Shown here piece after piece: positions 1-9,604 of a stretch of DNA of 64,000 bases. This DNA comes from Acidithrix ferrooxidans. Lineage in GTDB: Bacteria; Actinomycetota; Acidimicrobiia; Acidimicrobiales; Acidimicrobiaceae. Each line of letters starts with the position of its first letter. Position 1 is the first letter of the stretch. Made by a program: the position numbers and the translations under genes. The notes below the pieces were generated by a model. It saw nothing but the letters and a program-made list of their open reading frames with translations. It did not search any database and was not told where the DNA came from. The DNA lies in contig NZ_JXYS01000001.1 of assembly GCF_000949295.1 (NCBI RefSeq), positions 62,001 to 126,000 of the forward strand, in the 5' to 3' direction.

Positions 1-2388
1 GACGCGAATCTTAATGTTGCTTGGTCTCCAAGCTTGCCTCCGCTTAAATGGCCTTTGCTTAGTGGCCTTAGTATTTCGAACTTTAATGGATTAGATGGTC
101 TTGCAATTCTTCAAAACAAGGAGATCTTTGTAAGCAATGTCCGATCTGACCCGGGATGGAGCGATCTTCGAGAAGCAGTTGAAATCCTTGGAATCTCAGC
201 CTGCTGGTCGGTTCCCCTGAGGGAGAACTCGGCCGATACTATTGGAGTACTCTCGGTTTTTATATTTAATGAGGGGATTGTTCGAGAGTTTGACTCGATG
301 TTGTTGCAGATGGTTGGTTCGATTATCTCTCTATGTTTGAAACTCAAGAAGGCCGATGAGATAGGTGCAAGTCGCCAGGAGTTTTTGTCGACGCTATTTG
401 AACTTCCAACTGCTTATAAGTTTTCAATAAGAGCTAGTGATGGCGGAATCGTCCAAGCTAATCGTGAAGCCATCGATCGTTTTGGTTATAAAGAAGATGT
501 AATAAGGACCCTTAGTGTCTTTGATTTAATCCCGGAGTTGGATAGAAGACGTTCGTTAGTCCTTCAATTTCGTTACGGCGTCACAAGTGAGTGGGCGGGA
601 GAGCTTGTCGTCCGTGATCATCTAGGTGGTAGCTTTCGCATGCATTACCATACGGCTCTCCATGGCGAGGGAGAGGATGCCGAGCTCTTTCTGGCACTTG
701 TTGAGTTTCGAGACGGGGATGAATTAGTCGCTCAATTTAGACATGAAAGAACTTTAAATGATCGAATTATGGCTTCGGTGGCTGCATCAGTTATGGTCTT
801 GGACAAAAGGGGCCAAATCAAACGATTTAATCGTGGGGCCGAACTTCTAACTGGCCGTAGTAGCCATGAAGTACTTGCGAACCCTGAATTATGGAGAAGC
901 TGGATCGACCCGAAGGACCAAACTCTAATTGAGGAGACCTTTCTTAGGGTTATGAAACATGGTGACTCCGGGGTAAACGAGGTGTGGCACCATCATCTAG
1001 ATGGGACGAAACGACTGGTGGAGATGCACTACACGTCGGTATTGCAGGAGCTTGGCGACTCCAATGCAGCCATTGTCATCTATGGCATTGACGTCACCGA
1101 AAGGAGTCGTAATGCCGCTCTGGTCCGCGACGACTTGGACTTTATCGCTCAGGTTATAGAGGCAATTCCCAAGCTGATCTTTGTCTTGGATCGCTCTGGT
1201 CGAGTTATACGTTGTAATCGCGTTGTCTTGGAGTTCACGGGGACTTCACTGGAGGAGATAATGCGAGAGCCATTTCGGATAGTCGAATACTTTTCTCCAG
1301 AGGCACAACCGGTGGTTCGAGCATGGTTTGTGGACGCATTGGCTGGCAACGTGAGCCAAAAAACTATATCAGCTTGGATTCGGGGAGACGGTGAGCGCCG
1401 GGTTATCGAGTGGATTAATAGTGCAATCTATGATCTTGATGGCCTGGCCTCGTCCTTTGTTATTGTAGGAACGGATATCACCGAGGCTCGGATCGCCGAG
1501 AAGCAACTTCAAAAGGCAGCAGTGGTCTTTGAACATACCTCCGAAGCCATTGTGATAGTTGACGCTGATTCCCGAATAATTGACATAAACCCTGCCTGCG
1601 TACGAATGACTGGTTTCCAACGTGAGGATTTAATTGGCCAGAGTTCTCGTTTTCTCGCTAGTGAGTCTGCGGACTTCACCTTTTATGATTACATGAACAC
1701 CCAATTGCGATCCGAGGGCCACTGGAGTGGATCGCTGGAGCAAAGGCGTAAGGATGGGTCAACTTTTTCGGCCTTTGTCAACATCTCCACCATATTTGGG
1801 AAACGAGGTGCGCCCGAACTTTATGTTGTGCTCTTTTCTGACATCTCGGATTTGATGGACTATCAAAGCCGACTGGCTAAATTGGCATATTTTGACCACC
1901 TAACCAATCTTCCAAATAGAAGTCTCGTCGGAGAAAAGATGGCCGACCAGTTAGCCCTTAATCGGCGCCTTGGCGGTATGACTGCATTGGCATTTTTGGA
2001 CCTTGATAACTTTAAGCCCGTCAATGACAGGTATGGCCATAGGACCGGGGATGAATTGCTGATTACATTGGCTAGGAGGATTGAGTCCGCAATTCGCGAG
2101 GTTGATACTGTAGCGCGAATCGGAGGGGACGAATTTGTATGCATTTTAGGGTCTATCGATGAAATAGAGGTTGCTAGTGAGATTATTGGCCGGATAATGC
2201 AGGCCATTGGAGCTCCAGTTGCAATCAATGAAGAGTGTACTGAGTGGGTGACGATAACCGCCTCTATGGGCGTTTCATTTTCTAAGACGGGTAACGATGA
2301 TCCTGATGCGCTATTGAGGCGTGCGGACCATTTGATGTATGAAGCAAAGCGCCGTGGGGGGAATTGCTATGTCTTTGAAGGTGAATGA
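1..2388 (+). CDS. GAF-PAS-GGDEF diguanylate cyclase, 5' truncated by window
   Basis: Predicted diguanylate cyclase that makes c-di-GMP from two GTP under control of sensory domains. The reading frame is open through base 1, so the N-terminus lies outside the window and the TTG at 34 need not be the start. Visible in order: the end of a GAF domain (about the first 110 residues), four PAS domains (about residues 120-240, 245-365, 370-490 and 495-615, counting from 34), then a GGDEF domain opening with DHLTNLPNR. The active-site GGDEF is intact near residue 697. An RxxD inhibitory site (REVD) sits exactly five residues before it, so product feedback inhibition is likely. There is no EAL domain and no membrane segment in the visible part. 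The specific signal cannot be told from sequence. Confidence 0.9.
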   Translation, partial: DANLNVAWSPSLPPLKWPLLSGLSISNFNGLDGLAILQNKEIFVSNVRSDPGWSDLREAVEILGISACWSVPLRENSADTIGVLSVFIFNEGIVREFDSMLLQMVGSIISLCLKLKKADEIGASRQEFLSTLFELPTAYKFSIRASDGGIVQANREAIDRFGYKEDVIRTLSVFDLIPELDRRRSLVLQFRYGVTSEWAGELVVRDHLGGSFRMHYHTALHGEGEDAELFLALVEFRDGDELVAQFRHERTLNDRIMASVAASVMVLDKRGQIKRFNRGAELLTGRSSHEVLANPELWRSWIDPKDQTLIEETFLRVMKHGDSGVNEVWHHHLDGTKRLVEMHYTSVLQELGDSNAAIVIYGIDVTERSRNAALVRDDLDFIAQVIEAIPKLIFVLDRSGRVIRCNRVVLEFTGTSLEEIMREPFRIVEYFSPEAQPVVRAWFVDALAGNVSQKTISAWIRGDGERRVIEWINSAIYDLDGLASSFVIVGTDITEARIAEKQLQKAAVVFEHTSEAIVIVDADSRIIDINPACVRMTGFQREDLIGQSSRFLASESADFTFYDYMNTQLRSEGHWSGSLEQRRKDGSTFSAFVNISTIFGKRGAPELYVVLFSDISDLMDYQSRLAKLAYFDHLTNLPNRSLVGEKMADQLALNRRLGGMTALAFLDLDNFKPVNDRYGHRTGDELLITLARRIESAIREVDTVARIGGDEFVCILGSIDEIEVASEIIGRIMQAIGAPVAINEECTEWVTITASMGVSFSKTGNDDPDALLRRADHLMYEAKRRGGNCYVFEGE

Positions 2389-2908
2389 CTCCAAGGAACT
2401 CTAAAGATATGATCCATCTTTAGTGACGTGGTCAAACAAAGTTGGATTTATGATCTTGGCCGAGATTCTTTGAATTAGGCAATCTCCCCACCCATGAGTG
2501 GTAATTGTCTAAAGTGCTGGCAGATTTGCTAAGGGTGATCAAGTGATAGTTTTTGGCTTCTTGGCTGGGAGACCTAGGTCCGATATCGATCAGCTAAGAA
2601 TATAGATCAAGCAACTACGCCAATCGAACGATGCATGCCTTTATGCCGCCGTCCAAAGGCCGCTTCCGAAAAGGTTATTGATCAAATCGCAAGACATGGC
2701 ATCATAACGGTAAGCAGCGTAGCATTTGATGTTTTTTCACCAGAGGATTACGCGTGAGAGGGTCAAAACTGAGAAATGGCTTGCTCGTGCACCCGCTTGG
2801 CTATTTTGTCACCTTTGGTTGCCAACGGCTGGGGGCGTTGATGAGGTGTGGCAAGATTTGAGCAACGAGAATGATCGCCGAGACCGATTTAAACAGAACT
2901 AGATGGAC
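2389..2908. other. Intergenic, no intact gene
   Basis: About 520 bases between the convergent ends of the cyclase and the phosphoesterase gene. Short open stretches occur at about 2638-2757 and 2770-2900 on the plus strand, but they carry stops and no start or family motif I recognise. They may be decayed coding sequence. I see no strong terminator. Confidence 0.4.
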
Positions 2909-4456
2909 CTAGTCGATGGCTCCAAACCATAGACGAACGTTTTGGTCCTCGGGGGCTCCTTCTAGGCATGAGCCGATTCCGATGTAGGGCGAGTTTGCTG
3001 CTATGAGCTGGTGCCAGCTTGCTAAGTCGTAGATGCTCGTTATCGTCTTTGGCTTAGCAGAATTGGAATGATGCATCGTAAGTTCTACCTCGATTTCGCC
3101 ATTCTCATAATCGTAGATCGAGGCTTCGCGGATAGAACAGGGCCAGTCCATCATTGAAGCGGAGGTGATCTGAAAGAGTCCAGTGCCAGCTCTATTTGGA
3201 TTAGGGATTGCTAGAATTCGGTTTTCATGGGTATGACCGCAGAACCAAAGGCGAATTTGGCGATAACTGTGAATAAGATCAACTAAGGATGACCTTGTTA
3301 CCTCCGGGTTGCCGTTGAAGTCGATCTCATCTAGGCCATGGTGAGAGACGATGATGCCAATGGGTGATGGGGATTGGATCTCATCGAAGCTTTGAGCAAG
3401 CGCTGATTTGAGCCATTCCAATTGCTCGTTGTCAATGCCTCCCCTGGCGCCACCAGATCGAACAGCGGTGTCCAAAAAGATATAAACGATTCCTTTGATC
3501 CGATCGAGATGGACGAAGTTGAAGTTGGCTTCGAGTCCGCCTTTATCTAGGAAGCCGTGGCCGCTAGGAAGGCCAGGAGTTTCTCTAATCATCTCTATGA
3601 ATTCGTGAGATTGAATTAGTCGGCGCTGGGAGCTTGGCTCGACTGGGCGTCTTTCCGCCTTTGAAAAGACCGTGGACGGATCGGCCTCGAACTTCCTTGA
3701 GGCCACAAGGTAGTCGATGTTGTCTCCAAAGTCAAATGCTTTTTGGCCTCCAACCGCGAAGGCATTTGAAGCCTCGGTGCAAGCTCCCATTCCTTGGATA
3801 AGAACTTCGTGATTTCCGTTGGAGAGCAGCCACGGTACCAATAGCCCTTGGTTTGGGTATTTGTCATTGATCGCTTTGAATAGGCCCTCTAGGGTGGGGT
3901 AGCCTAGTTCGGATTTAGGTTGGTCGTCGATAGAATCTGGGTGCCAGAAGAAGTCATCGTTCCACTCCGTTGACTGAACCCCAAAGTATTGACCGAAGGT
4001 CTTTTTGAGCTCCAATGCTTCACCACTAAGTAGACTGAGCAAAGTTTCGGCTTCGTTTGCTTGTGAGTTGTCGATGGTGTCGCCAGTTATCAAACACATA
4101 TCAATTGGACTCTTCGAAGAGAGTTCGTTGATGTATGCAATTGCTTGAGCGATCGCAAAGGGGATTAGGGTTTCTTGAGCCCTGTGACCCGGAAAGAGAT
4201 CTTTGGCACTGGCGATTCCAAATAGCTTATTGACAAATTCAAACCGTGTCGGGGAGGAGGGATCACAGAGTTGGAAGTCTGTGATGTGAACCAGCCGAGC
4301 GCGAGGCTCACTTGGCCTAGGTGAAGCGAACTTGCTATGGAGATCTTCGCGGTCGAGGTGAGGCTGGCCTTCGATGGCTCTAAGAGCCAGGAACTCCCGT
4401 GACCTGCCCTTTTGAATGACCTCTCCCTCGGATAGTCTCTCCAGCGAAGTGTCCAT
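2909..4456 (-). CDS. Calcineurin-like metallophosphoesterase
   Basis: Predicted dinuclear-metal phosphoesterase of the calcineurin-like superfamily; substrate unknown. The five metal-site blocks are all recognisable in order: HITDFQLCD (the usual DxH is DxQ here), GDTID, GNHE, VSHH and GHTHEN. No signal peptide is visible, so it is probably cytoplasmic. I chose the ATG at 4456 (515 aa) because AGGAG lies eight bases upstream. The frame stays open to an ATG at 4603 and TTG at 4606 (565 aa), but those have no ribosome binding site, and the extra 50 residues precede all conserved blocks. The gene is transcribed alone. The first-motif substitution could alter metal binding. Members of this superfamily range from nucleotidases to phosphodiesterases, so no narrower name is justified. 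Confidence 0.8.
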   Translation of the reverse strand: MDTSLERLSEGEVIQKGRSREFLALRAIEGQPHLDREDLHSKFASPRPSEPRARLVHITDFQLCDPSSPTRFEFVNKLFGIASAKDLFPGHRAQETLIPFAIAQAIAYINELSSKSPIDMCLITGDTIDNSQANEAETLLSLLSGEALELKKTFGQYFGVQSTEWNDDFFWHPDSIDDQPKSELGYPTLEGLFKAINDKYPNQGLLVPWLLSNGNHEVLIQGMGACTEASNAFAVGGQKAFDFGDNIDYLVASRKFEADPSTVFSKAERRPVEPSSQRRLIQSHEFIEMIRETPGLPSGHGFLDKGGLEANFNFVHLDRIKGIVYIFLDTAVRSGGARGGIDNEQLEWLKSALAQSFDEIQSPSPIGIIVSHHGLDEIDFNGNPEVTRSSLVDLIHSYRQIRLWFCGHTHENRILAIPNPNRAGTGLFQITSASMMDWPCSIREASIYDYENGEIEVELTMHHSNSAKPKTITSIYDLASWHQLIAANSPYIGIGSCLEGAPEDQNVRLWFGAID

Positions 4457-5106
4457 CTTTTTTACTCCTAGTTGTTTGGATCCTGATCCATAAAACTCTA
4501 AATCCGTTTTCAAGATAGCCTTTAGGTCGCTTGAAGGATATCTTTGGAGCTGTTCCCTATTAGAAGCAGAGGTTTTGGCTTTTCTTTGTCTCTTTTGATC
4601 CATCAAGAGTCACTAGAGCGTCTCGATCCGTATCTATCGATTCAACAAGTATCTCGATTTGAGAAGTATCTCTAGTTGATGAGACGCTCATAAAGTTTCT
4701 AAACCTGGAAAAGGCGCTTGGTATCTTAGCTGCATATATGAGATGGGGATCAACATAATAGCTGTGATACTTTCAAGATCAGGTTGACGATTGTACCTAA
4801 GCGGGGTGTGCCATGGGGGTGGTTCAATCTAACTCCTGAAGGTGAATCTCTAACGCCTTTCTCTAATGTAACATTCAATTATGTCTGGATTAATAAAAGG
4901 GTAAAGTTGCATTAAATTTAGATCAAATCTTTCATAAGATTAGCTGAACTATCGCGCCCAGTTCTTTCAAGGAGAAATCTGGACCTAATGATATTTTGGA
5001 GTCCGTCGACAATCTTCCAACCCGGTATTGCTTTCAATTGATCCTGGCTGTAATCGGTGACTTACGAGTACTCGTTGTAATATCATGAAGTAGTCGGTTC
5101 AAAGTT
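4457..5106. other. Divergent intergenic region
   Basis: About 650 AT-rich bases between the divergent phosphoesterase and dapF genes; they must hold both promoters. I could not single out a convincing -35/-10 pair. No gene or repeat is evident. Confidence 0.4.
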
Positions 5107-6012
5107 ATGCTTGTAGTGGTGAACAATTTGCGCTCCTTATATAAATTCGAAGGGCTCGGTAACGATTTTCTAGTCACCTTTATCGATTCAAATAATGATC
5201 TCCCAGATGACATCTCAAAGCGAGTTGTCTCACTTTTGGATCGCAGGCATGGAGTAGGCGCAGACGGGCTGATAGTCGGATTTGTTGACGAAAGCTCGCG
5301 TCTAAATATGAGACTTTTTAATGCCGATGGCTCGGAAGCAGAAATCAGCGGGAATGGTATTCGATGCTTGGCTCATGCAAGTAGGAAGTTTGCAATTCTG
5401 AACGATGATCACTTTGATATCTCTACCAAAGGAGGAGTTCGCTCAATCTCTGTGCTAGGGGATCCGAAAGATACGAGATGTGAATTTTCGGTTTCGATGG
5501 GCGAGGTATCCGTGGTGGGAGAGGTCTTTTCACGTTCCTACTCCTTTTTGGGAGTTGACTGGATGGGAACTGTGCTAAATGTGGGCAATCCCCATTTGGT
5601 ATTAGTCCCCAAACTAGAGTCAACTGGGTCGATATCACACAGCGGAGTTAGTAAAGAGATCTTTCATAACTTGGATATCCAAAGGTATGGTTTGGATCTT
5701 CAAGGCGAATTTGACGGTGGAATCAATGTAGAGTGGCTCAATCTTGCTCAAATTGGTGACACATTGTCAGATTTCGTCGATATGCGCGTCTTTGAACGCG
5801 GGGTAGGTGTAACTTTAGCTTGTGGATCAGGTTCGACGGCGAGCGCGTACTTGCTGATCTCTCAAGGTATGGTCCAAAATCCAGTCGAGGTAATAAATCC
5901 TGGTGGTCGTGTTGGTGTCTTCTATGATGAAAAAAGTGGCGAGACTATATTAAACGGGGAGAGCAATTTTATTGGTACAATCGAAACATCCCACGAGGTA
6001 TTTTCCTTGTGA
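5107..6012 (+). CDS. dapF: Diaminopimelate epimerase DapF
   Basis: Converts LL-diaminopimelate to meso-diaminopimelate, the penultimate lysine intermediate and the cross-linking residue of peptidoglycan. The two catalytic cysteines are in their family contexts: GNGIRCLAH in the first half and ACGSGSTAS in the second. The N-terminal substrate motif GLGNDF follows a short leader. Length (301 aa) is slightly above the usual 270-290. The ATG at 5107 has no clear ribosome binding site, so a start a few codons later is possible. It heads a dap cluster, with hflX 27 bp downstream and dapC-dapD-dapE following. Cytoplasmic and cofactor-independent. Confidence 0.95.
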   Translation: MLVVVNNLRSLYKFEGLGNDFLVTFIDSNNDLPDDISKRVVSLLDRRHGVGADGLIVGFVDESSRLNMRLFNADGSEAEISGNGIRCLAHASRKFAILNDDHFDISTKGGVRSISVLGDPKDTRCEFSVSMGEVSVVGEVFSRSYSFLGVDWMGTVLNVGNPHLVLVPKLESTGSISHSGVSKEIFHNLDIQRYGLDLQGEFDGGINVEWLNLAQIGDTLSDFVDMRVFERGVGVTLACGSGSTASAYLLISQGMVQNPVEVINPGGRVGVFYDEKSGETILNGESNFIGTIETSHEVFSL

Positions 6013-6039
6013 AGCCATTTCTTGGTTTGAAGTAGTCAA

Positions 6040-7305
6040 ATGACATTAATTGAACGTAGTTTTAGGGAGAAGATTGTGCTTGTCGGCGCAGTCTTCCCTG
6101 GGGATTCACCAATGGCAGTTGAGGAGTCGCTTACTGAGTTGGCACTTCTTGTCGATACTGCGGGGGCCGACGTAGTTGGCCGTCTTACTCAGCGCATGGC
6201 CGCTCGGGATCCAGGGTATTTCCTTGGAAAGGGAAAGGTTGAAGAACTCAAGGAGCTTTCATATGCAACTGATTGCGATACTGTTATCTTTGACGATGAG
6301 CTAACTCCGGCTCAACAGCGGAATCTTGAAAAGGTTCTTGGTAGGACTGCAATCGACAGAACCGCACTGATCTTGGATATCTTCGCACAAAATGCAAAGT
6401 CGATGGAGGGTAAAGCCCAAGTCGAATTGGCGCTTTTGAGTTATCGTCTTCCACGTCTACGGGGTAGAGGGATCTCGCTTTCCCAGCAGACCGGTAGGAT
6501 CGGAACGCGAGGACCAGGCGAGACCAAACTTGAAGAGGATCGCCGTAGAATTCAGGCCCGGATATCACGCCTCAAACATCAATTGGATGACTATGCAAAG
6601 AATAGGCGAGTCCAAGCATCTTCGCGGGTGGCATCAAGAACTCAGACTGCTTCTTTAGTTGGCTACACCAATGCAGGGAAGTCGTCATTGATAAATGCTC
6701 TGTGTGATTCGGATGTCTTTGTAGAGAACAAGTTGTTTGCAACGCTCGACACTCGAACCCGTAGGATGTTGCTCCCAGGTGGCGAGGGGTTTCTGCTCTC
6801 GGATACCGTCGGCTTTATAAAGAAGTTGCCACACCAATTAATCGAGTCCTTTAGGTCAACCCTCGAGGTCGTTCGTGAGTCAGACTTCTTGCTACATGTT
6901 GTAGATGCAACTTCACCGGATCCTCACGGTCAGATGCGTGCGGTTCGGGAGGTTCTGATTGAAATAGATGCTGAGAACGTTCGCGAATTATTGGTCTTTA
7001 ATAAGATTGACTTAGTCGAAGACCTATCGACTTTGCGGCTGGACTTTCCTCAAGCTGTATTTGTATCGGCGGTTCGTGGTGATGGCTTGGAGGAACTTCG
7101 TCTTCAAATTGCTGCATTGATAAGGGAACAGACCAAGATCTATTATCTCAAAATCGCCCTATCTAGAGGGGATATTTTAGCTCGACTCCATAGTGAGGGT
7201 GAGATTCTATCTATGACCTCAACCGACGAAGGCTATGAGATAACAGCACGTTTAGATAGTGGAAGTCTTGGTCTCTTTGAGGAGTTTGTCGTTCCGTCAC
7301 TTTGA
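6040..7305 (+). CDS. hflX: Ribosome-associated GTPase HflX
   Basis: HflX-family translational GTPase, which in characterised species binds the 50S subunit and rescues or splits stalled ribosomes. The N-terminal glycine-rich HflX domain (about residues 1-190, with the GPGETKLEEDRR stretch) is followed by a G domain. Its motifs are G1 GYTNAGKSS, G3 DTVGF followed by the KKLPHQL switch, and G4 NKIDL. Length (421 aa) is typical for actinobacteria. It sits 27 bp after dapF and 75 bp before dapC, so it is probably co-transcribed with the dap genes, although its role is unrelated to lysine synthesis. Confidence 0.95.
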   Translation: MTLIERSFREKIVLVGAVFPGDSPMAVEESLTELALLVDTAGADVVGRLTQRMAARDPGYFLGKGKVEELKELSYATDCDTVIFDDELTPAQQRNLEKVLGRTAIDRTALILDIFAQNAKSMEGKAQVELALLSYRLPRLRGRGISLSQQTGRIGTRGPGETKLEEDRRRIQARISRLKHQLDDYAKNRRVQASSRVASRTQTASLVGYTNAGKSSLINALCDSDVFVENKLFATLDTRTRRMLLPGGEGFLLSDTVGFIKKLPHQLIESFRSTLEVVRESDFLLHVVDATSPDPHGQMRAVREVLIEIDAENVRELLVFNKIDLVEDLSTLRLDFPQAVFVSAVRGDGLEELRLQIAALIREQTKIYYLKIALSRGDILARLHSEGEILSMTSTDEGYEITARLDSGSLGLFEEFVVPSL

Positions 7306-7379
7306 CTTCGGTCCAACTCTCAGTTTTGATGCCTCAACAACGTTTCATTCTATGGATATGAGGATCTATTGTCTTTAAT

Positions 7380-8489
7380 ATGACTAGTGGTTTTGTTCCT
7401 CCTCCATATCCTCATGATCGTCTCGGTGAGATTAAAAAACTGCCAATCGAAGCCGGTCTGGAGGTCGTTGATCTCTCGATCGGAACTCCGATCGACCCCC
7501 TTCCTGATTTTGTCGGTGAGCTCTCCTCTCAACTTGTGAGTGCGCGTGGTTATCCAAGTTCGATTGGATCGGCTGACCTTAGAGATGCCTGTTTAAAGTG
7601 GAATTATGAGCGACTCGGAGTTGAACTAGAGGCAAATCAGCTAGCGGCTTGTGTCGGACTCAAGGAGTTTGTGGCATCGACCCCTAATTATCTGCGGTTG
7701 CGAACCCCAGATCGCGATGTTGTGTTGTATCCCCAGGTGTCCTATCCTACCTATGCAATGGGGGCGCTTCTCGGTGGATGTACACCCATCGCAGTACCCC
7801 TCTTGCCCTCAGGTGAGCTTAACCTTGGAGCCATCGACGAGGCGATCTTGGAGAGGACTCTCTGTCTGTGGGTCAATTCGCCTTCGAATCCGGCTGGAGC
7901 GGTGAGCGATTTATCCCGCGCAGTTGCCATCGGGCGAAGATTTGGATTTGTGGTCATCTCTGATGAGTGTTACGTTGAATTCACTTGGGACGGTCCGCCT
8001 AGAACGATATTAGAGCACGGAACTCAAGATTTGCTAGCTATACACTCTCTCTCTAAGCGATCAAACTTTGCAGGTGGTCGAGTTGGCTTTTATGCTGGAG
8101 ATGCCACTCTGGTTGAATACCTAGCCGAGGTGAGAAAACATGGCGGCTTGATGATCCCTGGTCCGATGCAGGCTATTGCAACCAAGTTGCTTGGAGACCA
8201 AGTTCACGTAAACCACCAAGCAAACATATATCGAGAGAGATTGATGATCTTGCTAGAGATCGTTGAGAGGCTTGGCTATTTAGCGACATTTCCCCAAGGT
8301 GGTTTTTACATTTGGTTACATGGCCAGGACAACGAGGATGGTTTTGCCATCGCCGCCGCATTCGCCAAGGCGACAGGGATTATTGGCAGTCCAGGAGAGT
8401 TCTATGGTCAAAGTAGTCGTAACTATCTTCGCCTGGCAGCTGTGGCACCAACTCAAACACTCTTTGGGATCTTAGAGAGATTGCGCTAG
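7380..8489 (+). CDS. dapC: Succinyldiaminopimelate aminotransferase DapC
   Basis: PLP-dependent class I/II aminotransferase, assigned as N-succinyl-LL-2,6-diaminopimelate aminotransferase (succinylase branch of DAP/lysine synthesis). The PLP lysine is in HSLSKRSNFAG, the asparagine motif in WVNSPSNPAGA and the aspartate/tyrosine motif in VISDECYVEF. Length (369 aa) matches actinobacterial DapC. Fold alone cannot fix substrate in this superfamily. The assignment rests on the close match to DapC and on the location just before dapD and dapE, which encode the flanking steps. Starts at ATG 7380; the preceding 75 bp show no clear terminator. Confidence 0.88.
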   Translation: MTSGFVPPPYPHDRLGEIKKLPIEAGLEVVDLSIGTPIDPLPDFVGELSSQLVSARGYPSSIGSADLRDACLKWNYERLGVELEANQLAACVGLKEFVASTPNYLRLRTPDRDVVLYPQVSYPTYAMGALLGGCTPIAVPLLPSGELNLGAIDEAILERTLCLWVNSPSNPAGAVSDLSRAVAIGRRFGFVVISDECYVEFTWDGPPRTILEHGTQDLLAIHSLSKRSNFAGGRVGFYAGDATLVEYLAEVRKHGGLMIPGPMQAIATKLLGDQVHVNHQANIYRERLMILLEIVERLGYLATFPQGGFYIWLHGQDNEDGFAIAAAFAKATGIIGSPGEFYGQSSRNYLRLAAVAPTQTLFGILERLR

Positions 8490-8784
8490 CACGTGGACTT
8501 TTAGGGCTGCCGTTTGGAGCTGTCGAACCCAAAAAGGCTGTGGTCTTGTTTTGGAACTTCCCTTGAGATCTTACCAAGCAGCTCTACTAAGAGATTCTAG
8601 AAATTGGGGGCTGGCCTTTTTGCCTTAGCAATGGCCATGAGAATTATCCTATTTGTCGAATTGTAATTGTTTGGTTGGGCCCAAATGCGACTTGTGTGAC
8701 ATTGGCCTTGGTAGTGTGATAGTTCGATATTGAAATTGAAACTTTGTGTACCAAAATTTGTTTGACATTGGAAATGGAGGATTT
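8490..8784. other. dapC-dapD spacer
   Basis: About 295 bases between dapC and the preferred dapD start. No gene is evident. A run near 8600-8640 (GGCC, T-rich, GGCC) could form a weak hairpin. The spacing suggests that dapD-dapE may have their own promoter. Confidence 0.3.
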
Positions 8785-9603
8785 GTGCTCGAGTCGCAAA
8801 TCGAAGAATTATGGCAATCGCGTGATAAATTAAATCCGAATGATTTAGATGCCTATCGAACTATTGCTAAGGTTATCGATCAATTGGACTCTGGTGATCT
8901 GCGCGTCGCCTTTATTCAAGAAGATGGCAGTGTCTTTGTGAATGAATGGATCAAACGAGCAATCCTCTTGCTCTTTAGGGTCTCTCCTATGGAAACGACC
9001 AACTCCAACCCCTTTGAGTTTCGAGATAAGATTCCGCTCAAGTCTAACTATGAGGCCATAGGAGTTCGAGTGGTTCCAGGAGCCTCTGCGCGCTGGGGAT
9101 CATATCTCGCACCAGGAGTCACAATGATGCCAAGTTACGTCAATCTTGGCGCCCGTGTTGAGGAAGATACCATGGTGGACACTTGGGCGACCGTGGGTTC
9201 GTGTGCGCAGATTGGCAAGCGCGTTCATTTGGCAGGTGGGGTTGGAATCGGTGGAGTCCTTGAGCCTCCTCAAGCGGCACCTGTAATAATAGACGACGAG
9301 GCGTTCATTGGGTCCCGTGCGATGATCACCGAGGGGGCTCGAGTTGGTAAGGGTGCGGTCGTGGGCGCTGGAGTGATTTTGAATCCGTCGATTCCAGTCA
9401 TTGATACAGAATCTGGCGAGGAGATATCAAGGGGCCACATTCCTCCGTGGGCAGTCGCAGTAGCGGGTTCACGTCGTAAGCAATTTAGCGGTGGAGAGTT
9501 CTACCTACCCTGTGTCCTTGTGATAAAGCGACTAGACGAGGGGCAACGCCACGACAAGACCGCTCTAAATGATTTTCTACGCGAGAGTGGAGTTGCTCTT
9601 TAA
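8785..9603 (+). CDS. dapD: Tetrahydrodipicolinate N-succinyltransferase DapD (proteobacterial type)
   Basis: Transfers succinyl from succinyl-CoA to tetrahydrodipicolinate, the committed step of the succinylase DAP route. The protein has the left-handed beta-helix hexapeptide pattern and the near-invariant MVDTWATVGSCAQIGK and HLAGGVGIGGVLEP blocks of the Escherichia coli DapD type, rather than the longer actinobacterial DapD known from mycobacteria. I prefer the GTG at 8785, preceded by GGAGG. It gives 272 aa, and its N-terminus then aligns almost residue for residue with the 274-aa E. coli enzyme. An upstream in-frame GTG at 8746 has no ribosome binding site. dapE follows directly. Confidence 0.93.
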   Translation: MLESQIEELWQSRDKLNPNDLDAYRTIAKVIDQLDSGDLRVAFIQEDGSVFVNEWIKRAILLLFRVSPMETTNSNPFEFRDKIPLKSNYEAIGVRVVPGASARWGSYLAPGVTMMPSYVNLGARVEEDTMVDTWATVGSCAQIGKRVHLAGGVGIGGVLEPPQAAPVIIDDEAFIGSRAMITEGARVGKGAVVGAGVILNPSIPVIDTESGEEISRGHIPPWAVAVAGSRRKQFSGGEFYLPCVLVIKRLDEGQRHDKTALNDFLRESGVAL

Positions 9604-9604
9604 C

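Noticed and set aside
8746-8784. Upstream GTG start for dapD
   Set aside because: No ribosome binding site; the GTG at 8785 has GGAGG and matches the family N-terminus.
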